Source: an uncultured Flavobacteriia bacterium (GTDB lineage Bacteria > Bacteroidota > Bacteroidia > Flavobacteriales_D > Crocinitomicaceae). Taken from it: 64,000 bases of DNA. The notes beneath the pieces were generated by a model. The model did no database searches. It saw nothing but the letters and a program-made list of their open reading frames with translations, and was not told the DNA's origin. Shown piece after piece: positions 50,347-59,707 of this stretch (position 1 is the first letter of the stretch; each line of letters begins with the position of its first letter). Where the stretch lies: contig CALJTX010000012.1 of assembly GCA_937975705.1 (NCBI GenBank), positions 71,833 to 135,832 of the forward strand, in the 5' to 3' direction. Position numbers and translations under genes: made by a program.

Positions 50347-53169
50347 ATGCTCAAATATCTACTACTCGTACTTCCTGTTTTCTTCTTGACCAATATTCAA
50401 GCGCAGGTAATTACCGACTCTCCTTTGTATCAAACACTCAAAAATTCAGGCCAACTCGGCACGGTCAATACAGAGGCCAATACAGCAATCCAATTGCCCG
50501 TTGCAACAGTCAAGCCCGCGAGCTACAACAAAGCCAATGCTTGCGATTGCTACATCGAGCCAGATTCCACTTATACACTCGCCATGCAGCCCAACGACGA
50601 CGGCTCTACTGGTCTCATCCCTATTCCCTTCACTTTTAACCTTTACGGACAGGCATACACGTCTTTGTACATCAACAACAACGGCAACCTCACCTTTACG
50701 GGGCCATTATCCACCTTTTCAGCCACTGCCTTCCCCTCTGTAGGCAACGCCATTGTTGCGCCTTTTTGGGCCGATGTCGATACGCGAAACGGCAATGGCC
50801 AAGTGCTTTACAAAATTACCCCAACAGCAGTTTATGTGAATTGGGTGAATGTCGGCTATTACAGTATGCACGGCGACAAACTCAATACCTTTCAACTCAT
50901 CATAACCAATGGCTCTGACCCCGTCATCGACGGCGGCAACGTGGCATTTTGCTATCAAAACATGGATTGGACTACCGGCGACGCCTCTCAAGGAGTCAAT
51001 GGTTTTGGCGGTGTGCCCGCTACTTGCGGCGCCAATAAAGGAGACGGTCTAGCCTACTTCTTGATTTCGCGCTTTGACCACGCCGGCAACGACTTCGACG
51101 GTGCGCTCGGCAATCCAGATGGCATCTCTTGGCTCGACTACAAAAGTTTTGCATTTGACGCCTCAAACGGTGGCAATATCCCTCCAATCCCCGAAGGCAT
51201 TGCCTCTTGCGACACCTTTAAAATTTGCGCCCTTGGCGATTCCGCCGATTTCAGCATCAATTTCCTCTCACCTGAGGTCAATCAAAGCACCACCATTACC
51301 TATTCAAACGGAGGTCTAACTACCTTGCAACAAATCTCCAATACACCGGGCAATACTGCCAATATCGTGCTGCGCGCAGTGGGTTCCGTAGCTACAATGG
51401 GCACTTATAACATTACAGTGACCGCCACCGACAACAACCTCCCTACCCCTGGTGTCACTGCCCTTACCTTTGTGGTGGTGATTGATACCATCGTTAACAA
51501 CTTAGATTCTGCCATGCTTGTCATCGCGAATTCGTGCGGGGCAATTGATTTAAGTGTCTCCAATGGCCCATACGACAGCTACCTCTGGGATGACTTCACT
51601 GTCATGCCTACAAGCGGCATCACCACCGACCAAATCTATGGGGTAACGGTGAGTAAAAATGGTTGCTACAAGCACATTTCAGATACTTTTGATGTCATCA
51701 ACCCGATGCCAATTAACCTTCAGGGGCCACTTGCATTTTGCCCACCTGACACCTCTGTAAGTTTAACCATTCCAAATGCTATTACCTACTCTACGGTAAG
51801 TTGGGGTTTAATTGATCCACTCTTAAACGCGCAGTTTACAAATGTCTTAGGCGCTGGAACGTATACCATAAACCTACTCGATTCTGCAGGTTTGTGCAGT
51901 ACCGACACAACTTTTACAGTTTTTGGGACCAACGCATCCACCATTTTCAACGACACAACAATTTGTCAGAATACCTACCAAGTAACCGGCACCAATTCAC
52001 CTGGTGGCGCCTGGACTGCGTCTTCGCCTAATGTCACTTTCAGCAACTCCACAGCACTTGATCCACTCATCTCGATCAGTGTTCCGGGGGTTTACACCGT
52101 CTCATTTACGGACAACGTATGTCAGCAAACGCTGAGTGCAGACCTCACCTTACCGGTCAATCCTCAAATATTTGCAGACACCGCCTTATGTCAATTGACT
52201 TATCAAGCAACGGGTACGGTTGCCGATTTAGGTGGTGGCACGTGGAGTTACACGAGCAATAACCCATTAGCTACCCTCAATTTTGCGCCAAATAACCTAG
52301 CGCTCAACCCGACACTCAATGCGTCTGAATCTGGGGTATTTACACTCACATTTACCGACGAAGTCTGTAGCCACACCGCTACAACAACGCTTGAACTCTA
52401 TGCGCAACCTTACATCCATCTAGACAGCCTTGGTTGCAATTACCAAGCACAAATTCAAGGAACACTTTCTGCGCTTGGTGGCGTTTGGTCTTGCCCAGAT
52501 ACCTCCATCACTTTCTCCAACCCTACTTCAGAAAACCCGCTCATCATATGCAATTACGCGGGTGTGTTCCCGATCAGCTACACCGACAACGCTTGCGGCA
52601 TTACCCTTACCGAATTCATTGAATTTCCACCTTATGTGTATGTGCAATTACTCGACACCAACATTTGTCAAGGTTCGAGCTTCTCGATAGATCCATACAC
52701 ACTCAATGTCCCGAAAGACAGCACCCTTACCGAATGGACACTCCAAAGCAACTACATTCCGCAGACACTGGGCTTATGGCTAGACGGCAACACCGCTGAC
52801 CCTCGCGTCATTTCTGCCGCTGGTAATTATATCTATACCATCAGCAATGCCTGCTATACTTACTCAGACACCGCTACTATCGGTTTCAAACCTTGCGACA
52901 TTATTGCCCCTAACATTATCGTACTCTCTTCTGAGAGCGGCAACAACAGTTTCTATGTGCAATACAGCGGCATTTCTGAATTTGAATGTACCATCCTCAA
53001 CCGCTGGGGCAATACCATTTACAGCTACACAGACCCCGCTGGTTCTTGGAACGGCCAAACTACTAGTGGTGCTAAAGTGGAGGAAGGAACCTACTTTTAT
53101 GTCATCAAAGCACTCTACGAAGGGGGAATACCTATCGAGAAACACGGATTTGTCGAGGTGAAGTATTAA
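50347..53169 (+). CDS. Secreted nidogen-domain protein with type B (CHU_C) gliding-motility C-terminal domain
   Basis: 940 residues from ATG 50347; signal peptide MLKYLLLVLPVFFLTNIQAQ. Residues about 70-265 form a nidogen-like (NIDO) domain: PFTFNLYGQAYTSLYINNNG, AIVAPFWADVDTRNGNGQV, VYVNWVNVGYYSMHGDKLNTFQLI and GDGLAYFLISRFDHAGNDFDG. A cadherin/Ig-like region and four repeated beta modules (pattern T..C...YQ..G T....GGTWS) fill about 290-840. The last 85 residues (CTILNRWGNTIYSYTDPAGSWNGQ ... EGTYFYVIKALY) are the gliding-motility-associated type B sorting domain. A surface or matrix adhesin is inferred. Confidence 0.85.
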   Translation: MLKYLLLVLPVFFLTNIQAQVITDSPLYQTLKNSGQLGTVNTEANTAIQLPVATVKPASYNKANACDCYIEPDSTYTLAMQPNDDGSTGLIPIPFTFNLYGQAYTSLYINNNGNLTFTGPLSTFSATAFPSVGNAIVAPFWADVDTRNGNGQVLYKITPTAVYVNWVNVGYYSMHGDKLNTFQLIITNGSDPVIDGGNVAFCYQNMDWTTGDASQGVNGFGGVPATCGANKGDGLAYFLISRFDHAGNDFDGALGNPDGISWLDYKSFAFDASNGGNIPPIPEGIASCDTFKICALGDSADFSINFLSPEVNQSTTITYSNGGLTTLQQISNTPGNTANIVLRAVGSVATMGTYNITVTATDNNLPTPGVTALTFVVVIDTIVNNLDSAMLVIANSCGAIDLSVSNGPYDSYLWDDFTVMPTSGITTDQIYGVTVSKNGCYKHISDTFDVINPMPINLQGPLAFCPPDTSVSLTIPNAITYSTVSWGLIDPLLNAQFTNVLGAGTYTINLLDSAGLCSTDTTFTVFGTNASTIFNDTTICQNTYQVTGTNSPGGAWTASSPNVTFSNSTALDPLISISVPGVYTVSFTDNVCQQTLSADLTLPVNPQIFADTALCQLTYQATGTVADLGGGTWSYTSNNPLATLNFAPNNLALNPTLNASESGVFTLTFTDEVCSHTATTTLELYAQPYIHLDSLGCNYQAQIQGTLSALGGVWSCPDTSITFSNPTSENPLIICNYAGVFPISYTDNACGITLTEFIEFPPYVYVQLLDTNICQGSSFSIDPYTLNVPKDSTLTEWTLQSNYIPQTLGLWLDGNTADPRVISAAGNYIYTISNACYTYSDTATIGFKPCDIIAPNIIVLSSESGNNSFYVQYSGISEFECTILNRWGNTIYSYTDPAGSWNGQTTSGAKVEEGTYFYVIKALYEGGIPIEKHGFVEVKY

Positions 53170-53174
53170 CTTTG
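53167..53174 (+). promoter_or_regulatory. -7 box TAACTTTG overlapping the upstream stop, 4 nt before the osmC-like ATG
   Basis: A perfect TAnnTTTG whose first three bases are the stop codon of the nidogen-domain gene. It ends 4 nt before ATG 53179. A TTTG at 53149-53152 is 14 nt upstream, too close for a standard -33 element. Confidence 0.6.
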
Positions 53175-53178
53175 CCCC

Positions 53179-53580
53179 ATGAAAACTGCAAGTGTCCGTT
53201 ATTTAGGAGAACTCCGCACCGAGTGTACGCACTTAGGCTCTGGCACCAAAATCATTACTGATGCACCCCTAGACAACCACGGCAAAGCCGAGGCCTTTTC
53301 TCCTACAGATTTGGTCGCTACCTCTTTAGCCTCTTGTGTCATGACCATCATGGGGATTTACTGCCAAAGCCATCAAATTCCTTTTGTCGCGGCTGAAGCA
53401 ACCATAGAAAAACAAATGGGTACTGACCCCCGACGCATTTCAAAAATCATACTCGACCTCGACCTCAGTGGCAACAACTGGGACGAGCTCACTAAAAAGA
53501 AAGTTATCGCAGCTGGCAAAGCATGTCCAGTGGCGCGCACCCTCGAGGGCAATGTTAGCCTCGAACTTAATATCCACTAA
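53179..53580 (+). CDS. OsmC family peroxiredoxin-like protein
   Basis: 133 residues. The two active cysteines lie in DLVATSLASCVMTIMGI (near residue 54) and GKACPVARTLEGNV (near 117), the OsmC/Ohr arrangement that reduces organic hydroperoxides. The sequence is closer to the OsmC/YhfA branch than to Ohr. It starts 9 nt after the nidogen gene but has its own promoter box. Its TAA overlaps the rlmB ATG (TAATG). Confidence 0.88.
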   Translation: MKTASVRYLGELRTECTHLGSGTKIITDAPLDNHGKAEAFSPTDLVATSLASCVMTIMGIYCQSHQIPFVAAEATIEKQMGTDPRRISKIILDLDLSGNNWDELTKKKVIAAGKACPVARTLEGNVSLELNIH

Positions 53581-54389
53581 TGGAAGACAAATATCAAAAA
53601 AGCGAGCGTCCTGAACGCCGCGAAACGAAAGAACGCAGTTACCAACGCAAAGAACGCACCGACATCATCTTCGGTGTGCACTCCGTACTAGAAGCCATTC
53701 ACGCAGGCCGAGAACTCAATAAAATATTGATTCAAAAAGGAATCAACAAAACGCTTTTCGAAGAATTAAGAGCTGCGCTATCAGGTAAAAATTACTTTTT
53801 GCAATATGTGCCGAATCAAAAACTAGATTCACTCACCGATGGCAACCACCAAGGCGTCATTGCTATGGTCCCACCTATCGCCTACCAACAAATTGAACCA
53901 CTCATCGATCAGTGGCTAGAAGAAGGTAAAAAACCGAGTGTTTTGGTCCTTGACCGCATTACAGACGTCCGCAACTTCGGAGCCATCATCAGAAGTGCAG
54001 AATGCATGGGCATAGACGCCGTGCTCATCCCGAGCAAAGGATCAGCCTTGGCTACATCCGACGCCATGAAAGCCTCTGCTGGTGCACTCAATCGCATTCC
54101 AATTTGTAAAACAGAGCAACTCAAGCAATCCTTGTTTTATTTGCAACAATCAGGTTTGCGTATTGTGGCGTGTACAGAAAAAGCATTGGTACCATTGCAC
54201 GAAACCAATTTAAGAGGTAGCGTGGCCATTATCATGGGTTCTGAAGAATCTGGCATTACCCAAGACCTCATCAATTTGGCAGACATCAGCTGTAAAATTC
54301 CAATGAAAGGTGCTATTTCCTCTTTAAATGTTGGCGTTGCCACCGGAATGGTGCTCTACGAGAAAATTCGCCAAGAATTAGTGGGTTAA
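53580..54389 (+). CDS. rlmB: 23S rRNA (guanosine-2'-O)-methyltransferase RlmB/TrmH family
   Basis: A 269-residue SPOUT-fold methyltransferase. A charged N-terminal tail (about 1-25) is followed by the substrate-binding domain (DIIFGVHSVLEAIHAGRELN). The three SPOUT motifs are RNFGAIIRSAECMGIDAV (near 125), VAIIMGSEESGIT (near 220) and IPMKGAISSLNVGVATGMVLYE (near 240). RlmB modifies G2251 (E. coli numbering) in the peptidyl-transferase centre; the exact target is by family. Starts in a TAATG junction with the osmC-like gene and overlaps the convergent HAD gene by 12 nt. Confidence 0.9.
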   Translation: MEDKYQKSERPERRETKERSYQRKERTDIIFGVHSVLEAIHAGRELNKILIQKGINKTLFEELRAALSGKNYFLQYVPNQKLDSLTDGNHQGVIAMVPPIAYQQIEPLIDQWLEEGKKPSVLVLDRITDVRNFGAIIRSAECMGIDAVLIPSKGSALATSDAMKASAGALNRIPICKTEQLKQSLFYLQQSGLRIVACTEKALVPLHETNLRGSVAIIMGSEESGITQDLINLADISCKIPMKGAISSLNVGVATGMVLYEKIRQELVG

Positions 54390-55094
54390 GAGTAGTTTCG
54401 GTAACATTTCTGGCAACACGGAAAGCGCTGAGATACAGTAATCGTAATTGAAGGCATTCTTTGCTGTTGGGTCAAACCAAACGGCTTGCATGCCTGCGCG
54501 CAAAGCGCCCGCTACATCTACATGGTAATCATCGCCAATCATGACCGACTTTTCAGCTTTTGCATTAGCCTGATTGAGTGCGTATTTAAAGATGGCCGGA
54601 TCTGGCTTGTTTTTACCTACAAACTCAGAACAAACCACCACGTCGAAAAATGCGCGCATACCGCAGTTTTCTAGCTTTACAAACTGTACTTCTTGAAAGC
54701 CGTTGGTAATGATGTGGAGTTTGAAATCCATTTGTTTGAGTGCTTCAAGTGTTTCAATTGCTTTAGGAAAAAGTGCCGTCTGTAGAGGTGAAATAGCTAC
54801 ATAAGCGTCCGATAAACGCCTCACCAGTGCTTCATCTTTGATCTTGAAATACTTGAGTGTAACCCGAAAACGCTCAAAGCGGAGCTCGTCCTTTTTGATG
54901 ATGCCTTTGCCATAGAGCTTCCAGAGGTGTGCATTTTGATACACATATTGCTTGTGAAAATGTTCAAAGCCGCCAGTTTGCGCTTCTAATTCCTCTGCTT
55001 GAAAAAGCTGACGCAGGGCTATCTCGGAATTTTTATCGAAATCCCAGAGTGTCCGATCGAGGTCAAAAAAGAGGTGAAAATTAGTAAATGGCAT
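54378..55094 (-). CDS. yjjG: YjjG-family noncanonical pyrimidine nucleotidase (HAD)
   Basis: 238 residues from ATG 55092-55094. HAD motifs: HLFFDLDRTLWDFD (motif I), LHIITNGFQEVQF (motif II Thr), KPDPAIFKYALNQ (motif III Lys) and SVMIGDDYHVDVAGALRAGMQAVWFDP (motif IV). The TLWDFDKNSEIAL and TNGFQEVQF patterns match YjjG, which dephosphorylates noncanonical pyrimidine nucleotides. The start overlaps the upstream membrane-protein gene by 14 nt. Confidence 0.88.
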   Translation of the reverse strand: MPFTNFHLFFDLDRTLWDFDKNSEIALRQLFQAEELEAQTGGFEHFHKQYVYQNAHLWKLYGKGIIKKDELRFERFRVTLKYFKIKDEALVRRLSDAYVAISPLQTALFPKAIETLEALKQMDFKLHIITNGFQEVQFVKLENCGMRAFFDVVVCSEFVGKNKPDPAIFKYALNQANAKAEKSVMIGDDYHVDVAGALRAGMQAVWFDPTAKNAFNYDYCISALSVLPEMLPKLLLTH

Positions 55095-55542
55095 AAGCGA
55101 TTGTAGTGAGCAGCAAACCATTGAGCGCAAGGCCAATCAATACAAACAAGAATGTGGTGGATTGCTTGCCGTAAAATTTTGCAGCTACAAAACTGCCAAT
55201 AGGCACAGAAAATATCAAGGGGGCAAAAAGCGTAATGCCATAAAAACCAAAGCGTCTTTTGATTTGAACGATGATTTTTTTAGTACGTGTGACCTTGTAA
55301 TAATTGATCGGCTCTTTACCTGCAGCAAGTGCTGCTGCTCTTTTTGTTGCACGCCTGCGGTGCGAAATGCGCAGCACTACTTCACTTCCAAAATAAAAAA
55401 GCGCCGACGCGGTGGCAGCACCAAACACGGACGCCATCCAGGTATGGTGAAAGGCCATTTGAAAGCCGGGGCCAGGCAAGGAAGAAACCATAAACTTGAT
55501 CATGGCTAAAAAATATATACTCCAAAAACCTACCCAATTCAT
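55081..55542 (-). CDS. Small membrane protein, unknown function
   Basis: 153 residues with three or four hydrophobic segments: about 5-25 (GFWSIYFLAMIKFMVSSLP), 35-58 (MASVFGAATASALFYFGSEVV), 98-122 (FGFYGITLFAPLIFSVPIGSFVAAKF) and 128-150 (TFLFVLIGLALNGLLLTTIAYA). A basic cytoplasmic stretch RISHRRRATKRAA lies between. I do not recognise a named family with certainty; the FG..GI.L..P..FSVPIG core recalls the putative small multidrug export (PF06695) group. It overlaps the yjjG gene by 14 nt. Confidence 0.7.
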   Translation of the reverse strand: MNWVGFWSIYFLAMIKFMVSSLPGPGFQMAFHHTWMASVFGAATASALFYFGSEVVLRISHRRRATKRAAALAAGKEPINYYKVTRTKKIIVQIKRRFGFYGITLFAPLIFSVPIGSFVAAKFYGKQSTTFLFVLIGLALNGLLLTTIAYAIY

Positions 55543-55555
55543 TGTGCGTTTCTAT

Positions 55556-56203
55556 TTAAATTTTGGTGCCGTAAGCTAAATCGCCGGCGTCGCCGAGGCC
55601 TGGCACGATATAAGACTTGGCGGTGAGTTCGTTGTCAATGGCGCCAACCCAAATCTGGGTATCGGCAGGGAAATGCTGCGCCACAAAAGAGAGTGCTTCT
55701 GGCGTGGCTATTGCGCTCAAGATGTGAATTTGTTTGGGCGTGCCGTGGCTTTTGAGGGCTTTATAAACCGCCACCATAGAGCTACCCGTGGCCAACATTG
55801 GGTCAGAGATGAGCCAAATTTTGTTGTCGAGATCCGGTACAGCCATGTATTCTACTTCTATCTCGAAATCTTCGGGGCTACTGTGCTTGCGGTAAGCAGA
55901 GATATACGCGCTGTCGGCGTGGTCAAATGTGCGCAGTACACCCTCGTGCATGGCCAAGCCTGCGCGCAAGATGGTCAGCAATACGGGATTTTCTGAAGGT
56001 TGCAGTACTTGCGCCTCGGCAAGTGGTGTTTGTACGGTGATGGTGTGGCTCGGCAGCTGCTTAGAAACTTCATAAGCTAAGATTTCGGCAATGCGCGAGA
56101 GGTTGTGCCGAAAACGAAGACGGTCTGTCTGAACGCCCACGGTTCTGATCTCGGCGAGGTATTGACCGATAATTGAACTTTGAAGACCGATATGATGTAC
56201 CAT
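55556..56203 (-). CDS. upp: Uracil phosphoribosyltransferase
   Basis: 215 residues. It converts uracil and PRPP to UMP in pyrimidine salvage. The PRPP loop reads LISDPMLATGSSMVAVYKAL (near 130-150), and the uracil-binding end reads NELTAKSYIVPGLGDAGDLAYGT. The N-terminal RTVGVQTDRLRFRHNLSRIAEILAYE matches the family. It lies 13 nt upstream of the membrane-protein gene on the minus strand and, with yjjG, suggests a pyrimidine-salvage and nucleotide house-cleaning unit. Confidence 0.94.
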   Translation of the reverse strand: MVHHIGLQSSIIGQYLAEIRTVGVQTDRLRFRHNLSRIAEILAYEVSKQLPSHTITVQTPLAEAQVLQPSENPVLLTILRAGLAMHEGVLRTFDHADSAYISAYRKHSSPEDFEIEVEYMAVPDLDNKIWLISDPMLATGSSMVAVYKALKSHGTPKQIHILSAIATPEALSFVAQHFPADTQIWVGAIDNELTAKSYIVPGLGDAGDLAYGTKI

Positions 56204-56264
56204 CTTTATTTTTCTTTAAAATTACGTATTATTGGGCATTGAAAACTTTAAATATCTCCTTTTG

Positions 56265-57551
56265 ATGAAAGATCAACGCAAGGTCCTGTTTCTCATAACG
56301 GTAGCTGCTCTCGGCTATTTTGTTGACATCTATGATTTGGTGCTTTTCGGGGTAGTCAAGGCCGAAAGTTTGACAAGTATCTTGCCAGAAGCTTCAAATG
56401 AACTCAGGGCCAGCACTGGAAAATTTCTTTTCAATGTGCAAATGCTGGGCATGTTAATTGGTGGAATCTTGTGGGGTGTATTAGGAGATAAAAAAGGACG
56501 CCTCAAGGTGTTATTTGGTTCCATACTGCTTTACTCTATAGCCAATATAGCCAACGCGTTTGTAAGCGATATTCCCAGCTATGTCGTGATCCGCTTATTG
56601 GCAGGAATTGGCCTTGCTGGTGAACTTGGTGCTGGCATCACCCTTATCAGTGAACTCATGCCTAAAGAAACGCGTGGCTACGGCACCATGATCGTAGTGA
56701 CATTTGGTGCACTCGGTGCAGTTGCAGCCTCATTGATAGGTGCTGAAGGACAGGTTGTCGGGTCGTTGATTTACAACTTAAGTGGATGGAAGCCCGCTAA
56801 TTGGCAAGTAGTATATTTGATCGGTGGCGCTATGGGCTTGGTATTGCTGTTCTTACGCGTTGGCGCGCTTGAATCTGGATTTTTCCAGCAGATGCAGCAA
56901 GACCAGCATATTGAGAAAGGACATTTAAAATTGATTTTTGCAAAAAAGGAAAACCTCATCAAGTACCTGCACTGTATCAGCATTGGTATCCCGATTTGGT
57001 ATACGGTGGGGCTTTTGGTCATGAACTCCGCAGACAACTTTGGCCCTTGGCTTGGCGTGTATGACATCTCAAACGGAAAAGCGGTCATGTATTGCTATCT
57101 TGGCCTCAGCGCCGGAGATTTGCTTGCGGGAATATTGAGTCAGTGGTGGAAGAGCCGTAAAAAAGTGGTGCGACTTTACCTCCTCTTCTCTTTGGCCATC
57201 ACTTTGTTTTTTCTAGTGTATATGCACAACCAGAACAATAGTGCTGCAACATATTACTTGATGTGCTTTTTGCTGGGTACAGGCACAGGTTATTGGGCCA
57301 TTTTTGTCACAATCGCCGCTGAGCAGTTCGGAACGAATATCCGCTCCACTGCTGCCAACACCATTCCTAATTTTGTGAGGGGATCAGTAAATATTGTGGT
57401 CTTGCTGTTCAGTGTTTTGCTCAGCCTTCATTTCAATGATGGTTGGTCAGCACTTATTGTGGGCGTATTTTTTATCGGTCTCGCCCTTTATAGCTTAAGC
57501 AAACTCAAAGAAACATTTGGCAAAGACCTCAATTATTTCGAGGTCTCTTAG
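56265..57551 (+). CDS. Major facilitator superfamily transporter
   Basis: 428 residues with about 12 hydrophobic segments. The MFS signature between helices 2 and 3 is GVLGDKKGRLKVL near residue 80, and the second half has a shortened counterpart. TM1 is LFLITVAALGYFVDIYDLVLF, and IGLAGELGAGITLISELMPKETRGYGTM resembles the metabolite:proton symporter (sugar or acid) branch. The substrate is not predictable. The ATG at 56265 is used because an upstream in-frame TTG-initiated extension has no family match. The end overlaps kup by 4 nt. Confidence 0.88.
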   Translation: MKDQRKVLFLITVAALGYFVDIYDLVLFGVVKAESLTSILPEASNELRASTGKFLFNVQMLGMLIGGILWGVLGDKKGRLKVLFGSILLYSIANIANAFVSDIPSYVVIRLLAGIGLAGELGAGITLISELMPKETRGYGTMIVVTFGALGAVAASLIGAEGQVVGSLIYNLSGWKPANWQVVYLIGGAMGLVLLFLRVGALESGFFQQMQQDQHIEKGHLKLIFAKKENLIKYLHCISIGIPIWYTVGLLVMNSADNFGPWLGVYDISNGKAVMYCYLGLSAGDLLAGILSQWWKSRKKVVRLYLLFSLAITLFFLVYMHNQNNSAATYYLMCFLLGTGTGYWAIFVTIAAEQFGTNIRSTAANTIPNFVRGSVNIVVLLFSVLLSLHFNDGWSALIVGVFFIGLALYSLSKLKETFGKDLNYFEVS

Positions 57552-59512
57552 ATCTTTTGAGAGTAGTCTTCAAAATCTTCGATGAGCTCTTGATCGACCT
57601 GATTGGCCACCGTAATAGGAATGTAATCCACGACTACATTTGTTTTATCTAGGCCAAAGTCTTCAGCAGGCTTGAGACCTGTAGATTTAACAAAACGGTA
57701 AGCTTTCACACACAATTTTTGGAACGGTGTGAGGTGGTTGTCCATGGCTACTCTGGAGTTCAGTACAATAAACTTGAAGTCGACCTGATCTAATTTGCCG
57801 CGGACGCTCTCAAAAATACTCTCCCCACTGAGCTCACCTTTCTCGATCATTTTGCAATAAATCTTGCGCATCATGTATTCAATGCGGTGCTCTTCTTTGA
57901 AGCCCATTTGTAGCGTTACGTAGTAACAGCGCTTGTCAATGATCTGATGCACCGAGTAATGCACACCCCATGGCTCGTTGAGGATGTCGAGGTGCAAAAA
58001 CCAGATGGTACCTGCTTTGCGCGGCTTCTTGAAGAACAAGGAGTGATAAACGGTTAAATCTAATTTATTTGCCGAGTTAGAACGCGTCGGAAATACGAGG
58101 TTAGTGGCTTCAAAATCGATTTGCTTATCCTCTCTTACTGAATTCAAGACGGGTATCACAGAATTCATCGGAAGGTATTCTGTAATACTGGTGCGCAATT
58201 GCTTGGCTTTGAAATACAAAAAGAGGAGTAAAAAGAAGCCGATGGAAAGCACCAAGGTAAACCAACCACCAGAAATAATTTTACCCATATTCGAAAGCAA
58301 GAAAATCATTTCAATACTAATGAAGATGAAGAAAATGGTGCTAAAAACAATGCGCAATTTTGGGTAACGGATGAACATCAGGGTCGCCATCAAAATAGAG
58401 GTCATGACCATATTGATGGTAATGGCCAAACCGTATGAGTGTTCCATTTCACTTGAACGCTTGAAAATGGCAATCACCATCAAGCATCCGATCATCAAGA
58501 ACCAATTGATGAATGGAATGTAAATTTGACCTTGGTGCTCAGATGGGTATTTGACTTTTAAGTTGGTCCACAATTTAAGTTTGATGGCCTCATTCATGAG
58601 GGTAAATACACCCGTAATGAGGGCCTGAGACGCAATAATAGTTGCCAACGTGGCTATCACTACCGCAAAAGGAATCATTTCTTTAGGCACCATCGCATAA
58701 AATACGGTTTGTTTCGCACCCAATTGAAAATCCGGCGACAAACAAAGTGCTGCTTGACCAAAATAATTCAAAACCAGCAAGATAGAAACCAAACCCCAAC
58801 TAAGGCGAATATTCCCCTTGCCGCAGTGGCCTAAATCGGAATACAAAGCTTCGGCCCCAGTTGTACACAAGAAAACGGATCCGAGCACTGCAAAACCACC
58901 ATCTACGTTGGCCACTAAGTTGTAAGCATACCAAGGATTAATCGCTTGTAAAACCGACGTGTTGTGCATTACATTAATAAATCCTAAATAACCCAAAAAG
59001 GCAAACCAAATGATCATGACTGGGCCAAACATTTTACCAATTGCTGCGGTGCCAAACTGTTGAATGACAAATAGAATCACGATGATCGTTACCACAATAG
59101 GGATAATGGGCATCTCTGGAAAGATGTTGTTCACGCCTTCTACCGCCGATGAAATCGAAATTGCGGGCGTAATGAAACCATCTGCCATTAATGTTGCGCA
59201 TCCGATCAATGCGGGAATAATAATCCATTTCAGTTTGCGTTTCTTCAACAAAGCAAACAAAGCGAAGATGCCACCCTCCCCGTTGTTGTCTGCATTGAGT
59301 GCAAAGTGAATGTATTTGATTGTTGCCAGTAAAATGAGTGTCCAAATCACACTTGAAAGCGCACCCAAAATAAAAGGCTCCGAAATGTGCTTTCCTCCAC
59401 CGGTAATAGCCTGAAAAACATAGAGTGGCGAAGTACCGATATCTCCAAAAACGATTCCAAGTGTAATCAAAAATCCAGCGAGTGAAATCTTTTGGGTAGA
59501 GACGTGTGACAT
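57548..59512 (-). CDS. kup: KUP/HAK potassium uptake permease
   Basis: 654 residues. The first helix GFLITLGIVFGDIGTSPLYVFQAI is the KUP signature. Twelve membrane segments cover about 10-460: GGIFALFALLKKR, ALIGCATLMADGFITPAISISSAVEG, IALFVIQQFGTAAIGK-like FVIQQFGTAAIGKMFGPVMIIWF and STGAEALYSDLGHCGKGNI-like TTGAEALYSDLGHCGK. The cytosolic C-terminal domain (about 470-654) contains RKAGTIWFLHLDILNEPWGVHYSVH. Imports K+ with protons. It converges on the MFS gene. Confidence 0.94.
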   Translation of the reverse strand: MSHVSTQKISLAGFLITLGIVFGDIGTSPLYVFQAITGGGKHISEPFILGALSSVIWTLILLATIKYIHFALNADNNGEGGIFALFALLKKRKLKWIIIPALIGCATLMADGFITPAISISSAVEGVNNIFPEMPIIPIVVTIIVILFVIQQFGTAAIGKMFGPVMIIWFAFLGYLGFINVMHNTSVLQAINPWYAYNLVANVDGGFAVLGSVFLCTTGAEALYSDLGHCGKGNIRLSWGLVSILLVLNYFGQAALCLSPDFQLGAKQTVFYAMVPKEMIPFAVVIATLATIIASQALITGVFTLMNEAIKLKLWTNLKVKYPSEHQGQIYIPFINWFLMIGCLMVIAIFKRSSEMEHSYGLAITINMVMTSILMATLMFIRYPKLRIVFSTIFFIFISIEMIFLLSNMGKIISGGWFTLVLSIGFFLLLFLYFKAKQLRTSITEYLPMNSVIPVLNSVREDKQIDFEATNLVFPTRSNSANKLDLTVYHSLFFKKPRKAGTIWFLHLDILNEPWGVHYSVHQIIDKRCYYVTLQMGFKEEHRIEYMMRKIYCKMIEKGELSGESIFESVRGKLDQVDFKFIVLNSRVAMDNHLTPFQKLCVKAYRFVKSTGLKPAEDFGLDKTNVVVDYIPITVANQVDQELIEDFEDYSQKI

Positions 59513-59533
59513 GGGAAATAAAAAAAATTTCGT

Positions 59534-59566
59534 CGAAGTTATGTCTTTCTTACATTTCTACGCAAA
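59534..59566 (-). promoter_or_regulatory. kup promoter, TTTG-N21-TAACTTCG
   Basis: On the minus strand a -33 TTTG (59563-59566) and a near-consensus -7 TAACTTCG (59534-59541, one mismatch) are 21 nt apart. The -7 box ends 21 nt before the kup ATG. Confidence 0.6.
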
Positions 59567-59583
59567 CATTTCACGAAAATATT

Positions 59584-59591
59584 TATCTTTG
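59584..59591 (+). promoter_or_regulatory. -7 box TATCTTTG upstream of tRNA-Leu
   Basis: A perfect TAnnTTTG ending 29 nt before the mature tRNA 5' end. No TTTG lies at the ideal -33 distance. Confidence 0.6.
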
Positions 59592-59620
59592 CATCCCGAT
59601 TCCAAATCGGATAGTCTGCT

Positions 59621-59702
59621 GCCCACGTGGTGAAATTGGTAGACACGCCATCTTGAGGGGGTGGTGCCAACAGGTGTGCTGGTTCGAATCCAGTCGTGGG
59701 CA
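59621..59702 (+). tRNA. tRNA-Leu (anticodon GAG)
   Basis: A class II tRNA with a long variable arm. The acceptor stem GCCCACG pairs with CGTGGGC, followed by discriminator A at 59702. The anticodon arm is CCATC-TTGAGGG-GGTGG, with anticodon GAG at 59655-59657. The T arm contains GGTTCGAATCC. The 3' CCA is not encoded. A terminator follows 5 nt later. Confidence 0.95.
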
Positions 59703-59707
59703 CAAGG

